Shown here: positions 9,197 to 17,556 of the stretch, piece by piece
Numbering within the stretch: the first letter of the stretch is position 1
Layout of the letters: each line of letters opens with the position of its first letter
NCBI RefSeq assembly: GCF_046244365.1
Contig: NZ_CP176395.1
Coordinates: forward strand, 4,402,001-4,466,000
Length of the DNA stretch: 64,000 bases
Direction of reading: 5' to 3'
Source: Paenibacillus_V sp046244365
GTDB lineage: Bacteria; Bacillota; Bacilli; Paenibacillales; NBRC-103111
Notes under the pieces: generated by a model
The model's input: only the letters and a program-made list of their open reading frames with translations
Database searches by the model: none
What the model was told of the DNA's origin: nothing
Made by a program: the position numbers and the translations under genes

Positions 9197-9973
9197 CTAC
9201 CAGAACGTATTTGTCATGCCGCGCAATTCGCAGATTGCTTCCGCAAAGAAAAAATCGCCGTAAATCTGCGGCGCGTTCTGAATCATTCGGTCGATCGCCG
9301 ACTTGCGGGTGTCTTTAATCATCTCGGTATACTCCTTTATTTCGCCTCCGAACAAGCTGCGCACGCCAGCTGTAATATTGCCGCCGAGCCCGCGGCTTAA
9401 GGTAGGATAGCTGTTTGGATCGTTTATATCACATACTAGGGTTTCTTTACCTTCCGTTCTCCACTCCGTTTGGGTTAGTCCTAATGGTTTCAACACTCGT
9501 TCATCAATGATTTCAGCAACCGTTTTTCCTGTTGCATTCTTAATAATCGCTGCAAGTACCTCAGGTTTTTTCCCTTCAAAAGAAGTACCCTCTTCATACT
9601 TACGTACTACGCTGCCATTTCCTAGAAATTGTAACCCTGTTGTTCTTGTAACAAGATGTCTTATTGTAGTGTTACCGAGAATATTATTGTCATAATTAGA
9701 AAGGTATTTACTAATTGGATCGTCTAGGCCTTTTATTGCATTATCGTTAATAGCTATTGCAGCGGCAAGCCCAACATAGGTAACCCGCGTTGAATTAACG
9801 TTAAACTGTGAAAATTCATCTACTTTTCTGGCGCCGTTATGGAATATGTGGTTTCCTGAATACCATTCATGAATGATTTCATCGTCTTTCATAACGTATA
9901 CTGCTGCTGCTGATGCAGCAATGCGATCTTTTATTTGTTTAGTATACTGGTCTAGGTTGTTAAAGATATCCAC
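9197..9973 (-). CDS. Beta-lactamase/PBP-like serine hydrolase homologue with altered SxxK motif
   Basis: The best start is the GTG at 9973 (MDIFNNLDQYTKQIKDR, with GGGGTGA upstream), giving 258 residues; upstream in-frame codons lack a ribosome site. The fold signature of class C beta-lactamase-like hydrolases is clear: FNVNSTRVTYVGLAAAIAI, LDDPISKYLSNYDN, TIRHLVTRTTGL. Where the family has the nucleophile motif SxxK, this protein reads STRV, so the catalytic lysine is replaced by valine. It has no signal peptide. The protein is also shorter than the usual about 330 residues. It may be non-catalytic or a cytoplasmic relative with another chemistry. It is monocistronic with its own terminator. 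Confidence 0.7.
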   Translation of the reverse strand: MDIFNNLDQYTKQIKDRIAASAAAVYVMKDDEIIHEWYSGNHIFHNGARKVDEFSQFNVNSTRVTYVGLAAAIAINDNAIKGLDDPISKYLSNYDNNILGNTTIRHLVTRTTGLQFLGNGSVVRKYEEGTSFEGKKPEVLAAIIKNATGKTVAEIIDERVLKPLGLTQTEWRTEGKETLVCDINDPNSYPTLSRGLGGNITAGVRSLFGGEIKEYTEMIKDTRKSAIDRMIQNAPQIYGDFFFAEAICELRGMTNTFW

Positions 9974-10061
9974 GCGAATCACCCCAAAAAAAAGAATGTT
10001 TGTTCGCATTCCATGATAACACTTATTGGTAATATCTGAAAAGGGGCTGGGAGCTAAACTG

Positions 10062-10120
10062 CCCGTTACTTCAATGAACAAGAGGAGCTACATCACTGCA
10101 AGCTCCTCCACTATCGTGTT
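10062..10120 (+). repeat. CCCGTTA/hairpin repeat, short copy
   Basis: CCCGTTACTTCAATGAACA leads into a hairpin of GAGGAGCT with AGCTCCTC and then CACTATCGTG. Flanks match the copies at 55138 and 60181, while the stem sequence is different but still self-complementary. Confidence 0.6.
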
Positions 10121-10347
10121 GTTGCGTTATCCTCTTCAGTTCCAAGTCCAAACACATCATGAATTGTGGCAACCGGTGTGAATCCGCTTTGTCCGTAAAC
10201 TACGCCAAACTCCCCGAAAGTGCCGGGCAGTAGCGAAATCCACTGCAGGCCGGCACCGGACAAGGGTTCATCCAGTGCCCCATCATAAATCCACCATAAA
10301 ATATTAGTACGAGTTTTTATATAACAAGCCAAATTTCGGGACAACAA
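10111..10347 (-). pseudogene. Possible C-terminal gene fragment
   Basis: A 78-codon frame whose middle (DEPLSGAGLQWISLLPGTFG, VVYGQSGFTPVATIHDVFGL) looks protein-like, but I do not recognise the family. Its last residues are encoded by the CCCGTTA repeat and no ribosome site precedes the first ATG. The simplest reading is a fragment of a longer protein joined to the repeat. It could also be chance coding. Confidence 0.3.
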
Positions 10348-10399
10348 AATGTATTGTATACTGAATATTGGTACCTCAATCTATATCGTTCGCTGTTTG

Positions 10400-10543
10400 T
10401 GGAAAGCACATCATTTTCTTGTCCATTTACGGAAAACATTATAACTTCTTGTCTTATGAAAAAGACAAGAAGTTATATCCATAAAAAAATAAAACCGCGC
10501 TCTGCGCGGCTTTAAATGGATATATGTTCTTGTCCTCCGACAC
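10400..10543 (+). repeat. Two-state hairpin element B (TTCTTGTC family)
   Basis: Direct cores at 10416 and 10446, inverted core GACAAGAA at 10464, GC hairpin CCGCGCTCTGCGCGG, last direct core at 10527 and CCGACAC ending at 10543. The inverted arm pairs with the last arm as GACAAGAA/TTCTTGTC plus TATATCCAT/ATGGATATA, separated by a two-base mismatch, around the GC hairpin. Confidence 0.85.
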
Positions 10544-10603
10544 GATGTCGCTGCTGCGAAATTCTGGTTTTTAGCGAATTTTCGAGCATTCAACAAACCG
10601 TAA

Positions 10604-11197
10604 TTAACTCTTGATTTTATTAATGATATCTTGATAATATTGTTTACCGTATTCATTGTTAGACGCTTCTACTTTTTTATTAAAATATTCGATGGCCTCT
10701 TTTTTATATTGTTCCGGAATTTTTTCTAAATACAAATCCATAATCGTTTCAAAAGAACTTTCGGCTACTTTTTTGGGTGACATTTTTTTAATATTCATAA
10801 TATATTCCCATTTTCTATCATAAATATCAAAATATTTTAATTTAGGCAGGAATATCGCAACATAAGGTCCAATGTTACTTTTATCTGAATTTTCCAGCAT
10901 GAATTCGTAAATTTCCTTTGTTTCCGGAAGATCATATCTCTGAATCATATTCCCAATTGCTGAAACAAGCAGAACTACAAGCTTAGTATTATCCTTATGC
11001 CTAATATAGATATCAAGAAGGATTTTAGAAAACTTCGGATCATTAAATAAATCTTGATAATAAATTGAAACCTCTAACCTGGGCGTTTTCTCAAACTCTT
11101 TAACAGCAAGAAACAGCTCTTCTTCACTCAACTTATGCCAATCAGATATTTTCTCTTTTAATAGGCTGATATTTTCAATATTTTTTTTAGTGTCCAT
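10604..11197 (-). CDS. Hypothetical helical protein
   Basis: 197 residues, AT-rich compared with its neighbours, with no signal peptide or membrane segment. Composition and pattern (WHKLSEEELFLAVKEFEK, YKKEAIEYFNKKVEAS) suggest stacked helices of HEAT or TPR-like type. I do not recognise a named family. The coding bias and length support a real gene. It stands alone, with element B downstream, so it may be a recent acquisition like other small genes here; immunity-type proteins often look like this, but nothing shows that directly. Confidence 0.55.
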   Translation of the reverse strand: MDTKKNIENISLLKEKISDWHKLSEEELFLAVKEFEKTPRLEVSIYYQDLFNDPKFSKILLDIYIRHKDNTKLVVLLVSAIGNMIQRYDLPETKEIYEFMLENSDKSNIGPYVAIFLPKLKYFDIYDRKWEYIMNIKKMSPKKVAESSFETIMDLYLEKIPEQYKKEAIEYFNKKVEASNNEYGKQYYQDIINKIKS

Positions 11198-11955
11198 ATT
11201 GTTCTATCATCACCATTTTCCTTTATACCGCAGTTCGGGTATTGCCGAAAGCGGAGATTTTCTGTATTACCGTCAGCCAAAGATTTCAACCGTCTATTGT
11301 GTCCACAATAACCATATCAATCGCAAGAAAGGTCTTAACTTATGTATTACTTACCACAATTATTTACATGGTATCTGGCCCCAATTGTACGACTTCTCGC
11401 AAAAGTTTTCAATTGCACGTTATAAAACGTAAAAGTTCATATTTCTGAGTTATCTACTGTAACTCAAAAATACGAACATGAAGTCAAAGAAGTGCCGATA
11501 TGACTGAATTGTCACACGGCACAAAGTTCGGAGCTTTATGTTACTGCACAATTTTCCTGATCTTTTATTGTGAGTCGTCTTATCGTTCACCTGCGACAAG
11601 AACTTGCCCCATTAATCTAAAACCCGAAAGTTATGCGGGGGTGATTCGGGTTGTGGCTTGTCGTCCAACAGCGGATTTGGTGGCCTCTCCAGCTTGATCG
11701 TCATATACCGTGCCCACCGTAGAATCCAGATCCAGATCAATCGGGTTGCATTTCATCTAACCGCGGTAAAGCCCGTTATAGACCTCTAATTTTAGAAAAG
11801 TGTACAAAATATTCACACGACGGCGAAATCGCGTTTACCGAGAAGTCGAAAAATCAGCGGAGGATATACTTTCTGAGACTTTAACTAACTCCACAAAGTG
11901 ACGTGTGGCCTTCGAAGCTTATTCCGATTACTTTGCGGGGAGCCCCGAAACATCA
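11198..11955. other. Intergenic stretch with no gene seen
   Basis: About 750 bases without a convincing reading frame. It holds the degraded TTCTTGTC element at 11586-11665 and a CCCGTTA heptamer at 11772. Otherwise nothing recognisable is seen. Confidence 0.5.
11586..11665 (+). repeat. Degraded TTCTTGTC-family element C
   Basis: An inverted arm GACAAGAACTTGCCCCATTA at 11595 is followed by the hairpin CCCGAA...TTCGGG and a worn last arm ending CTTGTC at 11657. The upstream direct arms are gone. Confidence 0.55.
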
Positions 11956-11997
11956 AAAAAACGGCCGGATGATCGATGATCACCGGACGTTTTTTTG
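11956..11997 (-). terminator. Bidirectional terminator
   Basis: The strong stem CCGG-TGATCATCGATCAT-CCGG is flanked by AAAAAAACG and CGTTTTTTT, so it can act on both strands. It follows the stop of the minus-strand fragment at 12021. Confidence 0.8.
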
Positions 11998-12020
11998 CCA
12001 TGCAAGGCGGACGTAAATAG

Positions 12021-12584
12021 TTATTCCCACATTTGCCGCAGCGCCCCGATATCCGCCGCCAGAGCGGCTCTCGCCTGTGCGGTAATTTGACTCTGATGCG
12101 CCGTGTTGTCCATATGCTTTAAGAAATCGTCCAAACTTTTAAGAGCCTGCGTTTTCTGGCCGGCGTACCAATGATGGACGGCTTGCATCATATTGTTGCG
12201 AAGCTGCGAAGCAATGGCGTGGCCCAGCTCGCCGGCTGCCTCGTAAGCGTCAATGAGCTTCGTGATGGAAGCGGGACTTGTCGTCACTTGAACGGTTACC
12301 GTTACCTGTATCCGGTTTCCGGCATGATCCTCCACCCATATGCCAATCGTATGGGTACCCAGCTGTCCTGCCCAAATTAGCGGCACCCCTTCCTGATACG
12401 CTTGACCGTCAACGGTCATCCCTTGCGAAGCAACGCCGGATAGTCCGTCAGTCGCCTGAAGAGAAAGGACGACAGGCCGGCTGTCTTCGATAACGGCCCC
12501 GTTCGACAAAGCTTCGCCTCCCGCCAGCAGCGTGAATGAAGGGACCGTTTTATCTACGGCGATCTCAAGGGTTTGCTCCGTCAT
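12021..12584 (-). pseudogene. C-terminal fragment of a secreted GH20-like multidomain protein
   Basis: The 187-codon frame aligns with the last about 190 residues of the GH20 protein at 4711-8982. Both have an Ig-like segment (DGLSGVASQGMTVDGQAY here, SGVAETTVTIDGIPYAAG there; QLGTHTIGIWVEDHAGN versus WLGTHEIRIVAADVAGN) followed by a helical tail. It begins inside that segment, has no signal peptide and no catalytic domain, and at 12585 changes abruptly to an AraC fragment on the other strand. It is the surviving end of a larger enzyme gene with its terminator intact. Confidence 0.75.
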
Positions 12585-12590
12585 ACCAAA

Positions 12591-12790
12591 CCACTTTTAA
12601 ACAAAAACTGCTCGACACGCGCATAGAAGTGGCTAAAAATTTACTCGCCACAACCGAGCTTTCCGTTCAGGAAATTTTGGAACGCGTCGGTTACTCGCTG
12701 CATCGCAGTTTCGTCCACGTTTTCAAGCAGAAAACCGGATTCGCGCCTGTTGAATACAGAAGAAGCATGCAAACCGGAAAGAAGGGTTAA
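12591..12790 (+). pseudogene. AraC-family DNA-binding domain fragment
   Basis: The frame reads FKQKLLDTRIEVAKNLLATT, then SVQEILERVGYSLHRSFVHV and FKQKTGFAPVEYRRSM before the stop at 12790. This is the second half of an AraC-type DNA-binding domain (both the helix-turn-helix and the FkxxtGxxPxeyR end). The N-terminal effector domain and the first helix-turn-helix are absent because the sequence joins the GH20-like fragment at about 12585. Not expected to be functional. Confidence 0.75.
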
Positions 12791-13217
12791 AGCAAATCGT
12801 GCTGACGATGATAATCTGAAAACTCGACAGGCTTTCAAAACCCAATCATAAAAAAAGTGCCGACTACCACTTGAACTGCATGGATATCTCCTATCATCGG
12901 CCATCTTGCCGGTCGGAGTACGCTCGACGTAATTGCTGAGGAATTCCTTCTTCCGAATCTCGTTCTATGGCAGGATAAGTAAATCTGCGGCGTATAGGCG
13001 TAGATGATGACTTTGGTGAAGTATATTAAATGTACAAAAAAACCGGTCCTTTCGTATGTGTAAAAGAGGGGCTGCTCAGTAGGTCAGTTTATGACCTTCT
13101 GGGACAGCCCCTTGTTATTTCGATTTAAACTCCATGTTCAAATTAACCGGAGCTCATGTACCCGTGCATAAGCTCGATTAACAGTTCGTGATCCTTCCAA
13201 GGGATATAATGCCATTT
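12791..13217. other. Intergenic stretch with one large hairpin
   Basis: No gene is seen. GGGGCTG at 13068 pairs with CAGCCCC at 13105 around an inner AGGTCA/TGACCT stem, followed by TTGTTATTT. The outer sequence resembles the ends of IS1182-type elements (GGGGCTGTCCC) and may be such a remnant or a weak terminator. Confidence 0.4.
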
Positions 13218-13646
13218 TCAATTCAAATGCCGGCAAATCCGTTCAATCGTCGCCGCATATTCCTCGTCGGTCAGAAATTTCTCCTTGCCCGCTCCCGCCG
13301 TCAGCTCGAACGGCCAACCCCAATTTTTCGAATGCTTATGTTTAGGCACGACGTGAAAATGGATATGCGAATCAATATCTCCGTACACCGCATAATTGAT
13401 TTTCTCCGCTGCAAATTCCTTCTTTAATGCCGCCGCCACCTTCGCCACATCGCTCATATATTGATTGCGTTCCTCGTCGTCTAACTGGAATAGCTCGGTT
13501 TTGTGAGTATTCAACACCACCGTACAACGGCCATGATACTCTTGTTCGTTGTTCAAATATACCGTCGAAACCTGAAGTTTGCCTATTTCCTTCATATAGC
13601 CCTTATATGCTTCTGTACAATAGAAACAATTGTGAAGATCGCTCAT
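13218..13646 (-). CDS. HIT family hydrolase
   Basis: 142 residues with the start at 13646 chosen because AGGAGGG lies seven bases upstream; the longer frame to 13715 adds no conserved sequence. The histidine-triad motif is HIHFHVVPK near residue 96-104, preceded by a CxxC pair (FYC near the N-terminus has one cysteine pair partner lost or distant). HIT proteins hydrolyse nucleoside phosphoramidates, dinucleoside polyphosphates or AMP adducts. It is cytoplasmic, and stands alone between the AraC fragment region and the first sugar locus. Confidence 0.88.
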   Translation of the reverse strand: MSDLHNCFYCTEAYKGYMKEIGKLQVSTVYLNNEQEYHGRCTVVLNTHKTELFQLDDEERNQYMSDVAKVAAALKKEFAAEKINYAVYGDIDSHIHFHVVPKHKHSKNWGWPFELTAGAGKEKFLTDEEYAATIERICRHLN

Positions 13647-13764
13647 ATCGCTGCCCTCCTGAATATCCTTGTCTCCTTTGGGGTTTAGCCTGAAAAACAA
13701 TCGCCGGAGCTTCATCGACGAAGCTCCGCGGATCGCTGCGGCTCCTGCGTTACAATCGCAATCC

Positions 13765-13911
13765 TCAATTCAGCGTTATGCCAAGCTCGTCAAAGTAGGC
13801 AACACCGCCTGAAACGTTAGGGTCGTTGTGTTCCAAAGAAATTTGAACTACATCGTCAGCATCGGCAGGCGCCGTAAAGCTGATCGTATACTGTCCCCAT
13901 GAGGCGCTAAA
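13765..13911 (-). pseudogene. Carbohydrate-binding module fragment
   Basis: A minus frame reads WGQYTISFTAPADADDVVQI and then SLEHNDPNVSGGVAYFDELG with ITLN before the stop at 13765. This is the C-terminal part of a jelly-roll carbohydrate-binding module of the CBM4/9 or CBM6-like type, where the closing strand reads YFDEL(G/S)I. It begins after an in-frame stop near 13912. It follows the propeller/LamG gene by 60 bases and may once have been its C-terminal domain. Confidence 0.55.
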
Positions 13912-13971
13912 CTACCCCGTAATGCGCTTGACCGATCCCCCCTCCAGGCAAGAAGCCGTCCCATCCAACTG

Positions 13972-15582
13972 TTAACTGATCTCGCTCGCAGCGAGCGCGC
14001 GATCGAAGAGCTTGACCTCGCGTATACGTCCGGAGTAATGGCATTGCGGTCCTTTGCCCAGCACGAACGGGAAACCGCTCGCCGACAGCGCGGAGGCGCG
14101 GCCGGATTCGTCGCTTGCCTGCGGCGGAACCGCGACGGTAGACGCGAGCTCCCCGTCGATATAGAGCGAGAGCCGCTCCCGATCATACACGGCTGTCGCC
14201 CGGTGCCACCCGTCGGACAGGCTCGCATCCGCGGTCGCCAGCGGGTCATGCGTCAGGCTCCATACGTTGCCGCCCGGCAGCGTTCCGGCAAACAATTGCC
14301 CGTCGTACACCGCCATCGTCCAAACCCGGCGGTACAGGATATTGGGGTCCGGCTGCTCCAGCACGCCGATCAACTCCCATTCATGGCCGCCGCCGGCATA
14401 GCGGTACACATGGCCGCCCGGCAGCGTCCCGCCGTACAGCTTGCCGTTAAAGACAGAGATGCCCATGACCTCTTTCTCCTTGCCCATCAGGCCGAAATCG
14501 CTCCAGTCTTTTCCCTGCTCATACCGCAGCATTCGCGCCTCCGGCCAAATGCCCGTCAACAGCTCGTTATGGAAAACCGAGAAGCAGTAGACCTGATCGC
14601 ATTTCGCCACGGCGCCGCTGTCGGCCCACGGCTCGTCAAGCGTTCTCGCCGATACGCCTTGCTTCTCGTTGCAGCCGATGAACAATTGGCCCCGGAACGG
14701 CGACAGTGTCATCGTCCGCGTCTTGCCTTCCGGCCCCGGAGAGCCGAGCGATTCGCAGGAACCGTCTTCACTGAATGCAAAAATACCGTGCGGGTAGAAC
14801 GACATGGCGATCAGCTTGCCGTCATAGACGGTGAGCGCGCCGACGCTATCATTGTTCTCGACAGGCAACCGGCCGAACAGCGTCCATTTCTTGCCGCCTT
14901 CATACCGGTAAATGCTGCCGCCCCGCTCCTGATTGGGCGATTCGGGCAGCGCCGAGCCGGATGCCCGGTACTTCATCGTGCCGACATACAGCTTCCCGTT
15001 GTACTCCGCCATCGACCAGACCGAGTTGCTGTTGTCGGGAGTGCCACAATCGGTCCAGACGCCGTCCTTGCCGAGACGGTACACATGGCCGCGATTGTCG
15101 GAAGCGTCGTCGAACGTCCCTACGTACAAACTGTCCTTGTATACGCACATGGAACAGATATACCGGCAGTCGCCTGGACTCCCCCAATCTTTCCAACGGA
15201 TCGGCGACCTTCCGCTGCTCCAGCCGAACTGCGCGTTGCGCAAGTTCGGCTGACTCGACGTTACCCCTGCCTGGCTGAGCACGGACAGATGCCATCCTTC
15301 CATCGCCGTTTCCGAATAGCGGCTCGCGAGTCCGCCGGGGAAAAATCCCCGCCCGTCGTTGACTTCGAACTCTAGCGACAAGGTGAACGGTCTACTTCCG
15401 TCGGTTTCCGGAATATCCGGCAGCTCCACCGCCGCCGAAACGCCGTCAAACACGGCCCCGTCTTCGTACGTCACATCGCCTTTGGCCGCGCCGTGCCGCC
15501 CCAGCCCGCTATAGTCTTCGCTATCCGTTCTTAGCGGCCAATATCCAATGAATCCGGCATTTTTCTCCTGACTCTGACTCAT
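13972..15582 (-). CDS. LamG-fold protein with an inserted seven-bladed beta-propeller (paralogue 1)
   Basis: 536 residues, ribosome site GGAGG six bases before the ATG, no signal peptide. Residues 10-125 look like the first half of a concanavalin-like LamG domain (GYWPLRTDSEDYSGLGRHG), and about 450-536 like its second half (DGWHRATAVYDRERLSLYID, GRIREVKLFDRALAASEI). Between them seven repeats of the type VFNGKLYGGTLPGGHVYRY are visible (SLYVGT, KLYVGT, KLIAMS, QLFIGC, ELLTGI, KLYGGT, QLFAGT), matching a seven-bladed propeller. It is last in the sugar-uptake locus, 128 bases after the permease. A close paralogue is at 31944. The activity is unknown; binding or processing of the imported glycan is an inference. 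Confidence 0.8.
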   Translation of the reverse strand: MSQSQEKNAGFIGYWPLRTDSEDYSGLGRHGAAKGDVTYEDGAVFDGVSAAVELPDIPETDGSRPFTLSLEFEVNDGRGFFPGGLASRYSETAMEGWHLSVLSQAGVTSSQPNLRNAQFGWSSGRSPIRWKDWGSPGDCRYICSMCVYKDSLYVGTFDDASDNRGHVYRLGKDGVWTDCGTPDNSNSVWSMAEYNGKLYVGTMKYRASGSALPESPNQERGGSIYRYEGGKKWTLFGRLPVENNDSVGALTVYDGKLIAMSFYPHGIFAFSEDGSCESLGSPGPEGKTRTMTLSPFRGQLFIGCNEKQGVSARTLDEPWADSGAVAKCDQVYCFSVFHNELLTGIWPEARMLRYEQGKDWSDFGLMGKEKEVMGISVFNGKLYGGTLPGGHVYRYAGGGHEWELIGVLEQPDPNILYRRVWTMAVYDGQLFAGTLPGGNVWSLTHDPLATADASLSDGWHRATAVYDRERLSLYIDGELASTVAVPPQASDESGRASALSASGFPFVLGKGPQCHYSGRIREVKLFDRALAASEIS

Positions 15583-15710
15583 CCCAGTCCTCCATTTTCC
15601 GCCTCATGCTGCGGCAGGAGCGGCACGGCCGCAGTTTTGCGTTACGGACCGCCCCCTAGCCTCGCAATTCAGCAATCCTTCTAGCTTCCTTCGCCTATCC
15701 TTCCATTCCG

Positions 15711-16556
15711 CTATCCCTTCACGCCGCCGAACGCTATGCCTTGAATAAAATGCTTTTGCATCGCAATAAATACAATCAGAATAGGCAATGCGGCGCTTAC
15801 CGATCCGGCCATCACTCCCGCATATTGGACAAAGTATTTGTCCTCCGACATCATTTTCAGCGCGAGCGGCAACGTATACAACTTAGGCGACCGCAAATAA
15901 ATGAGCGCGCCTTCATAGTTGTTCCAATACCCGATAAAGTTGAAAATAATCATCGTGGCAATAACAGGCTTCGCCAGCGGCAGCATAATACGGGTAAAAA
16001 TCCGAAAATGCCCCGCTCCGTCGATCTCCGCCGCTTCATTTAATTCCATTGGCAGTGTCGAGAAATATTGCTTGAACAAAAAGGTCCCGAACGGAGAACC
16101 CAAACAAGCGCCTAGCCAGATCGCCGCATGCGTGTTAACGAGTCCAAGCTCTTTGTAAATCATAAAGTTGGGAAGCATGACGACCTGCGAGGGGATCATC
16201 ATCGTCGCCAGCAGCAGCAGGAAGATGATGTTCCGCCCCGGAAAATGCATTCTTGCGTAAGCATACCCCGCGAACGAACAGGTGATCAGCGCGCCGACCA
16301 TGGCGATGACCGTCACTTTGATGCTGTTCCAGTAATAGAGCCACATGGAAGAACCGAGCACCGGCTTAATCCATACCGCCTTGTAGCCGTCCCAGTTTAC
16401 CGGATTCGGAATCATGGAGAACGGGAATTCAAAAATGCTCCGCTCCGCCGTGAACGAGGCCGCCGTCATCCACAGGAACGGATATACCATGCCGAAACTG
16501 AATGCCAGCAAAATAAGCGTTCGCGTCAGCTTCCCGATCAGCAATCGTTTAGTCAC
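15711..16556 (-). CDS. Carbohydrate ABC transporter permease, MalG/CUT1 type
   Basis: 281 residues starting with GTG at 16556 (GGAGGTGA upstream). Six membrane segments and the inner-membrane coupling motif EAAEIDGAGHFRIFTRIMLP (EAA loop) identify a binding-protein-dependent permease of the second CUT1 subunit type. It ends with IQGIAFGGVKG, the usual ending. With the partner permease 24 bases upstream and the lipoprotein before it, it forms the channel of an importer. No ATPase gene is in the locus; such systems commonly share a housekeeping MsmK-type ATPase. Confidence 0.92.
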   Translation of the reverse strand: MTKRLLIGKLTRTLILLAFSFGMVYPFLWMTAASFTAERSIFEFPFSMIPNPVNWDGYKAVWIKPVLGSSMWLYYWNSIKVTVIAMVGALITCSFAGYAYARMHFPGRNIIFLLLLATMMIPSQVVMLPNFMIYKELGLVNTHAAIWLGACLGSPFGTFLFKQYFSTLPMELNEAAEIDGAGHFRIFTRIMLPLAKPVIATMIIFNFIGYWNNYEGALIYLRSPKLYTLPLALKMMSEDKYFVQYAGVMAGSVSAALPILIVFIAMQKHFIQGIAFGGVKG

Positions 16557-16580
16557 GGTTTGTCACCTCCGCTAACGGCC

Positions 16581-17483
16581 TCAATAATGGACCCATTTTT
16601 TTTGTAGACGCCATTGCAGCAAGGTGAAAACAAACACGACAACGAATAATACCCAGGCCATCGCCGAAGCGTACCCCATCTGGCCGAACTCGAATGCGGC
16701 TTTATAGATGTAATATCCGATAACCGTGCTTGAGCTTCCCGGACCGCCGCCGGTCAAAATCTGAATGTGCGACCAAGCTTGAAACACCCCGATCACCGAA
16801 GTAATGACAACAAAGAAGGTCGTCGGCGAAATAAGCGGGAACGTAATATGCCAAAACTTGGAGAGCGGCTTGACACCGTCAATCTCCGCCGATTCGTAAA
16901 TCTCTTTCGAAATCCCGACCAGTCCGGACAGAAACAAAATGACGTTTAGCCCAAGCCCCGACCAGGTCGTCATGAGTATAACCGCTGGCTTGACCCAAGC
17001 GCTGCTACCAAGCCATCCGGGAGGATCGTCAATCCCGAACATCCGAAGCATGCCGTTAATGATCCCTTCCCCAGGGTTCAGCAGCATTCCCCACACAAGC
17101 GCAATGATGACTGTGTTCGTTACATAAGGCAGGAACAACGCCGTGCGAATCGTTTTGCTGAAGAAAACGCTTTCGTTGATAATAAAGGCAATGATCAGCG
17201 CCAGCAAAATTTGCAAAGGAACGAACGCAGCGAAGTACAAAATATTGAGCATGGAATCGATAAACCAGCGATCGTCCAGCATCTTCTTGAAATTATCGAG
17301 ACCGTTAAAGCTCATATTGTCCAGCCCGGTCGTAAAATCCCAATTGGTAAAGCTGACGATCAATGAGAAGCCGATCGAAAAAAACGTAAATATAAGGAAC
17401 CCGGCCAAATTAGGCAAAATAAACAAATATCCCTCAACGGCCTTCTTTATCTTTCTCTTTGCCAGTACATGCCCGTTTCTCAT
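16581..17483 (-). CDS. Carbohydrate ABC transporter permease, MalF/UgpA type
   Basis: 300 residues. The N-terminus has the KKAVEGYLFILPNLAGFLIF start typical of the first CUT1 permease, six membrane segments follow, and the EAA loop reads YESAEIDGVKPLSKFWHITF with PLISPT after it. It lies between the solute-binding lipoprotein gene (73 bases upstream) and the second permease. Together they would import a mono- or oligosaccharide whose identity cannot be read from the sequence. Confidence 0.92.
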   Translation of the reverse strand: MRNGHVLAKRKIKKAVEGYLFILPNLAGFLIFTFFSIGFSLIVSFTNWDFTTGLDNMSFNGLDNFKKMLDDRWFIDSMLNILYFAAFVPLQILLALIIAFIINESVFFSKTIRTALFLPYVTNTVIIALVWGMLLNPGEGIINGMLRMFGIDDPPGWLGSSAWVKPAVILMTTWSGLGLNVILFLSGLVGISKEIYESAEIDGVKPLSKFWHITFPLISPTTFFVVITSVIGVFQAWSHIQILTGGGPGSSSTVIGYYIYKAAFEFGQMGYASAMAWVLFVVVFVFTLLQWRLQKKWVHY

Positions 17484-17556
17484 GCCACCACCGCCGTTTT
17501 TGGAGGCAAGCCGTCAATCGCCTTGTATACGCGGATTTGAGGCGACTCCGCTTGAC

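Noticed and set aside
13709..13730. Hairpin GGAGCTTCATCGACGAAGCTCC as a terminator
   Set aside because: There is no T run on either strand; the pairing may be chance within the upstream region of the HIT gene.
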